The position numbers and the translations under genes were made by a program. DNA of 40,204 bases, taken from Sulfurospirillum sp. GTDB taxonomy: Bacteria > Campylobacterota > Campylobacteria > Campylobacterales > Sulfurospirillaceae. The stretch covers positions 1-40,204 of the forward strand of contig JAERRW010000003.1 of the NCBI GenBank assembly GCA_016735235.1, given 5' to 3'. The notes beneath the pieces were generated by a model. It was not told the DNA's origin and searched no databases. It saw nothing but the letters and a program-made list of their open reading frames with translations. How positions within the stretch are numbered: the first letter of the stretch is position 1; each line of letters opens with the position of its first letter. Shown one piece after another: positions 37,027 to 40,204 of the stretch.

Positions 37027-37785
37027 TTGAGTTGGATAGTTGTATTTATTGTAATTTTTTTATTTTACATGTTAACAAAAGGCTATAAAACTGCTGATTA
37101 TCAACATATACATGTGAATAGAAAACAGAAACTAAAAGGTGATTTAGCAGATCATGAAGCAGGGCTTTTAGTGGCTCTTATGGCAAAAGTTGCAAAAGCT
37201 GATGGAAAAGTGTGTGAGCTTGAAGCAGAACTTCTTAGTCTTACTTTTACAGATATATCAAAAGTTTTTGAAGATAATAAAACTATAAGAGAAAAGTTAA
37301 AAGATATATATAAAAAAGAGATAAAAAGTTTTGACAATACTATTATGGTGTCAAAAAAATATTTTAAACTCACTAGTAGAGACTACAATAAGCGTTTAGG
37401 AGTAATGGAATACCTTCTAAATTTGGCTTTTATTGATGGTGATTTTTCAAAAACAGAGTTTATGATATGTGAAGATATTGCAAATACTTTAGAGATAACA
37501 GGAGCAGATTTTGAGAGTTTAATAGATAGTTTTGAGCAGTTTTATGCACAAAAGAGAGAAGAATCTATTATGACTTTAAAAAAAGCTTATGAAATTTTAG
37601 GATTAAATGAAAATGTAGAGTTTTCAATAGTTAAAAAAGAGTATAGAAAACTTGTAAGAAAATATCACCCTGATATATTGATGGGGCAGGGCAAAGAGCA
37701 GTCCATAATTGACAGAGCAACAAAAAAACTTCAAGAGATAAACGAAGCCTATGAGATTATAAAAAAAACATATGCAAAAATATAG
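37027..37785 (+). CDS. membrane-anchored TerB–DnaJ protein (DjlA-like)
   Basis: A 252-residue protein with an N-terminal membrane helix (about 2–17), a TerB-like helical domain (about 40–170: 'GLLVALMAKVAKADGKVCELE', 'EYLLNLAFIDGDFSKTE') and a C-terminal J domain (about 183–250) with the HPD motif at 214–216 ('KYHPDIL'). This is the DjlA architecture: a membrane co-chaperone that stimulates DnaK at the inner membrane. The start is TTG with AAGGA upstream. The last 14 bases overlap the start of the methyltransferase relic, which may mark where the accessory block was inserted. Confidence 0.86.
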   Translation: MSWIVVFIVIFLFYMLTKGYKTADYQHIHVNRKQKLKGDLADHEAGLLVALMAKVAKADGKVCELEAELLSLTFTDISKVFEDNKTIREKLKDIYKKEIKSFDNTIMVSKKYFKLTSRDYNKRLGVMEYLLNLAFIDGDFSKTEFMICEDIANTLEITGADFESLIDSFEQFYAQKREESIMTLKKAYEILGLNENVEFSIVKKEYRKLVRKYHPDILMGQGKEQSIIDRATKKLQEINEAYEIIKKTYAKI

Positions 37786-38794
37786 TGTTATTGAGTTATT
37801 TACAGGTGCGGGTGGTTTGGCCTTAGGATTAGAGCAAGCAGGATTTAATACTAAAATTGTAGTTGATATTAACAAATGGGCAACTAAAACCCTATTAAAA
37901 AATAGACCCAATTGGAATGTCGTGCATGAAGATATAACAAAAATTTCAAAAAATGGAATAAAAAATATTTAAAAGACAATTAAGAAATAGATTTATTATC
38001 AGGTGGTTATCTTTGTCAATCATTTAGTTATGCTGGCAAAAAACTAGGGCTTGAAGATACGAGAGGAACACTCTTTTCGGATTTTGCAAAAATATTAAAA
38101 GAAGTTAAACCAAAAATATTTTTAGCTGAAAATGTAAAAGGCTTGACAACTCACGACAAAGGAAAAACATTACAAGTAATGTTGGATGTATTTGAAGAAG
38201 TTGGTTACCATATAAATTATAAAGTTTTAAATTCATTGGATTATGGTGTTGCTCAAAAAAGACAAAGAATATTAATTATAGGAACACGAAAAGATATAAA
38301 AGAAAAAATTGGTGTAGATTATGCATTTCCTAAACCATATAAAAAACAATTAGTTTTAAAAGATATATTAAAGAATGTTCCATATTCTCCATGTGCTATA
38401 TAATGATAAGAAAAAAGAAGTTTTAAAACATGTAAAACCAGGTGGTTGCTGGAGAGATTTACCTGATGATATAGCTAGAGAATATATGAAAACTACTTAT
38501 TTTATGGGTGGAGGAAGAACTGGAATAGCAAGAAGATTATCTTGGAGTGAACCAGGTTTAACAGTATTATGCACACCAGCACAAAAACAAACAGAAAGAT
38601 GTCATCCAGATGAATTAAGATCATTTAGTGTTAGAGAAAATGCTAGAATTCAATCATTTCCAGATGATTGGATTTTTGAGGGTTCAATAGCAGAACAGTA
38701 TAAACAAATTGGTAATGCTGTTCCTGTAAATATGGCAAAAGAAGTGGGATTATCAATAATAAAATATTTAAATAAATTAAAAGAGGTAAAAAAA
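37772..38794 (+). pseudogene. DNA (cytosine-5) methyltransferase of a type II system, multiply broken
   Basis: The pieces assemble into one C5-methyltransferase: motif I 'ELFTGAGGLALGLEQAGF', motif IV 'GGYLCQSFSYAGKK', motif VI 'LAENVKGL', motif VIII 'QKRQRILIIGTR', motif IX 'RRLSWSEPGLTVL', motif X 'QIGNAVPVNMAKEVG'. Lesions seen directly: a +1 frameshift in the A-run at 37960–37965, after which the correct frame reads 'KYLKDN'; an in-frame TAA at 37981–37983 where Tyr or similar is expected ('DN*EID'); Pro-to-Leu at the catalytic Pro-Cys motif (LCQ); and a second frameshift near 38395–38402. There is no stop before the endonuclease start at 38795. It cannot make an active enzyme as written. 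Confidence 0.88.
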
Positions 38795-39556
38795 ATGAGA
38801 GAATATAATTTAAGTTTTATAAGTGATGTTAATCTATTTAATCATGTTAAAGAAACAATAGAAAAATATAGATTTAAAATTAATCTGAAAGAGTTTAACA
38901 AAAATTTAATTGACCCAATTAAATTAACATTTGATTCTAAAGTTTATGGAAAAACTATTGAGGAAATTATTGACTTAGAAACAGTAAGACAAATGGATAA
39001 ATCAAATAGTAATAATATTGAATATTTTCAACAAAATATCTTTAAATATATTAAAAAGAAAAATACACAAAAAACAAATTGGAGTGTACCGAAACAAGGA
39101 TTTGATATTATCAATGATGTTGATAAAATTTATGTTGAAATTAAAAATAAACATAATACTATGAATTCATCTTCATCACAGAAAACATTCATGAGAATGC
39201 AAAGCAAACTATTACAAGATAGAAAAAACAGATGTTATTTAGTTGAAGTTATAGCTAAAAATAGTCAAGATATTATTTGGCAAGTTTCATTAGATGGTGA
39301 ACCAACATCAAATGAAAATATTAGAAGAGTTTCTGTTGATAAATTTTATGAATTAGTAACAGGAGAAAAAGAAGCTTTTAAACAATTAGTAGAAGCTTTA
39401 CCGCAAGTTATGGATGATGTACTAGAAGAAATACAACAAAATGGTATTGAAAATACTGTATTTGAAGAACTGGAGGGAATTGATGAAAATATATTAAAAA
39501 GTTTATATTTATTGTCATTTCAAAGATATGAAGGTTTTGAAAAACTAGATATATAA
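38795..39556 (+). CDS. Eco47II/Sau96I-like type II restriction endonuclease
   Basis: A 253-residue protein beginning 'MREYNLSFISDVNLFNH'. From memory it belongs to the Eco47II family (PF09553), whose members cut GGWCC or GGNCC. A PD-(D/E)xK core is visible as 'GFDIINDVDKIYVEIKNKHN' with Asp, then Glu-x-Lys. The track fuses it to the methylase tail because no stop intervenes, but AAAGAGGTAAAAAAAATG supplies its own ribosome site and start at 38795. Length matches the family and no lesion is seen. Its intactness beside a dead methylase is paradoxical (see findings). Confidence 0.85.
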   Translation: MREYNLSFISDVNLFNHVKETIEKYRFKINLKEFNKNLIDPIKLTFDSKVYGKTIEEIIDLETVRQMDKSNSNNIEYFQQNIFKYIKKKNTQKTNWSVPKQGFDIINDVDKIYVEIKNKHNTMNSSSSQKTFMRMQSKLLQDRKNRCYLVEVIAKNSQDIIWQVSLDGEPTSNENIRRVSVDKFYELVTGEKEAFKQLVEALPQVMDDVLEEIQQNGIENTVFEELEGIDENILKSLYLLSFQRYEGFEKLDI

Positions 39557-39930
39557 TAAATAAACATAGTTGTCTATTTTTAGATAATTTTATATCACAT
39601 TTTCCATTTAAGATTCGTAAGATTCTAACCGATAATGGAGCTCAATTTAGCTATCGTTTAACTCAATTTAGACACCCTTGGACAAATGGTTTAGTAGAAA
39701 GAATAAATAGGACTATAAAAGAAGCTACAGTAAAGATCTATTTTTATGAGACTCTAAAGGAGCTAAAAGAGCATCTTATGATATGGCTTTTGATGTATAA
39801 CTTTGAAAAAAAGTTAAAAAGCTTGGAGTATGAAAGTCCATATGATATAATCATAAAAGAATTTGATATTAAACCATCTAACTTTTATATTAATCCAACC
39901 CATAAGAAGGTGGGACTTAACACTTAACAA
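39557..39930 (+). mobile_element. truncated IS481-family element
   Basis: The remnant transposase ends at a likely IS terminus: 'tgggacttaacacttaaca' at 39911–39929. Read inward from the end, TGTTAAGTGTTAAGTCCCA is a plausible terminal repeat bearing TG/CA ends. No matching left terminus was found in the window; the left side abuts the endonuclease gene. The element may have helped bring in or trap the restriction cassette. Boundaries are approximate. Confidence 0.55.
39565..39927 (+). pseudogene. IS481-type transposase remnant with internal deletion
   Basis: Frame 1 from about 39565 reads 'LDNFISHFPFKIRKILTDNG', then jumps to 'YRLTQFRHPWTNGLVERINR' and ends '…YESPYDIIIKEFDIKP…KKVGLNT' at TAA 39927. 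'TDNG', 'RHPWTNGLVER' and the 'GLNT' C-terminus are typical of IS481-family DDE transposases. About 25 or more residues expected between the TDNG and RHPW motifs are missing, and the N-terminal half is absent. It overlaps no other gene and starts just after the endonuclease stop. Confidence 0.8.
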
Positions 39931-39969
39931 TATTCTAACCTCAATTAGATATAATCTAAAAAAGTTTGT

Positions 39970-40032
39970 GTGCTATCTAAAACAGTATAAAAGTGTATAA
40001 AATATACGAAATGGGTAGCTATATGGTAGCAC
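39970..40032. repeat. cluster of short repeats resembling recombinase arm sites
   Basis: Within about 60 bases are two direct repeats, ATGGGTAGC (40011–40019) and ATGGTAGCAC (40023–40032); an opposed GTGCTATC (39970–39977); and GTATAAAA twice at a 10-base period (39985–39992, 39995–40002). GGTAGCA-type repeats occur next to tyrosine-recombinase attachment sites in many islands. No integrase gene is present, so this may be the scar of a lost or partly deleted element. Function is inference. Confidence 0.35.
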
Positions 40033-40071
40033 GATATAGAATATTTTAGAAAATAAATTTACAAAACCCCT

Positions 40072-40077
40072 TATAAT
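40072..40077 (+). promoter_or_regulatory. candidate -10 for the trpG/pabA gene
   Basis: TATAAT lies 25 bases before the ATG at 40103 and is flanked by short inverted arms CCCT/AGGG. The leader includes GAGGAAT. No -35 is obvious. Confidence 0.4.
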
Positions 40078-40102
40078 AGGGCTTTATAGAGGAATAAGAA
40101 AT

Positions 40103-40204
40103 ATGATTTTAATGATAGACAATTATGATAGTTTTACATACAACATAGTTCAATATTGCTTAGAATTAGGTGCAAATATAAAAATAATTAAAAATGATGA
40201 GTTA
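40103..40204 (+). CDS. glutamine amidotransferase TrpG/PabA, N-terminal part (cut by window edge)
   Basis: The first 34 residues, '[20 protein letters not shown]', are diagnostic of the class I glutaminase subunit of anthranilate synthase (TrpG) or aminodeoxychorismate synthase (PabA), which feeds ammonia to TrpE or PabB. Too little is visible to separate tryptophan from folate function. GAGGAAT before the ATG and a TATAAT upstream support the start. The gene runs off the right edge. Confidence 0.88.
   Translation, partial: MILMIDNYDSFTYNIVQYCLELGANIKIIKNDEL

Overview
The window is AT-rich, densely coding bacterial DNA. It carries single-copy housekeeping genes whose identities and order fit Campylobacterota (the former Epsilonproteobacteria). 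From memory, three blocks match Campylobacter/Helicobacter/Sulfurimonas synteny: mfd–bactofilin–M23 peptidase–folC–(unknown)–lptE–leuS–secF–secD–yajC; aspS–adk and pyrH–rpoZ–rel–tyrS–nitronate monooxygenase–amidase; and rpmB / rpe–dnaQ. The extra N-terminal diguanylate-cyclase-like gene between lptE and folC, the DUF6394 gene and the STAS/CheX gene point more to a Sulfurimonas-like free-living relative than to a host-adapted Campylobacter. No 16S rRNA is present, so genus is inference.

Layout. 1–185: 3' end of an IS3-family transposase and a probable IS right end. 208–13495 (minus strand): one tightly packed run of 12 genes, many with stop/start overlaps, read from yajC down to magIII. It covers protein export (yajC-secD-secF), a small membrane protein, leucyl-tRNA synthetase, LPS transport (lptE), a truncated GGDEF-type regulator, folate polyglutamylation (folC), cell shape (csd1-like peptidase plus bactofilin) and DNA repair (mfd, magIII). 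13456–25977 (plus strand): lnt, an LTA-synthase-type sulfatase, aspS, adk, pyrH, rpoZ, the bifunctional Rel enzyme, tyrS, a nitronate-monooxygenase-family enzyme and a cell-wall amidase. 26059–26412 is a small unknown gene. 26415–29863 (minus strand): dnaQ-like exonuclease, trpF, rpe and a STAS/CheX protein. 30039–37785 (plus strand): rpmB, a K+ channel, argJ, a DUF465 protein, purL, a voltage-gated cation channel with an unusually acidic filter, an MntA/HepT-type toxin–antitoxin pair and a TerB–DnaJ membrane protein.

The right end (37772–40100) is accessory. A C5-cytosine methyltransferase with at least three lesions sits beside an apparently intact Eco47II/Sau96I-like restriction endonuclease. 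These are followed by an internally deleted IS481-type transposase remnant and a short repeat-rich spacer resembling recombinase arm sites. Normal chromosome resumes with the start of a trpG/pabA gene cut by the window edge.

No CRISPR array, rRNA or tRNA was recognised. The observations most worth a second look are the dead methylase next to a live-looking endonuclease, the GGDEF-less regulator with an apparent non-AUG start, the Ca2+-channel-like selectivity filter, and the MntA/HepT module. I see no clear, wholly new multi-gene system.
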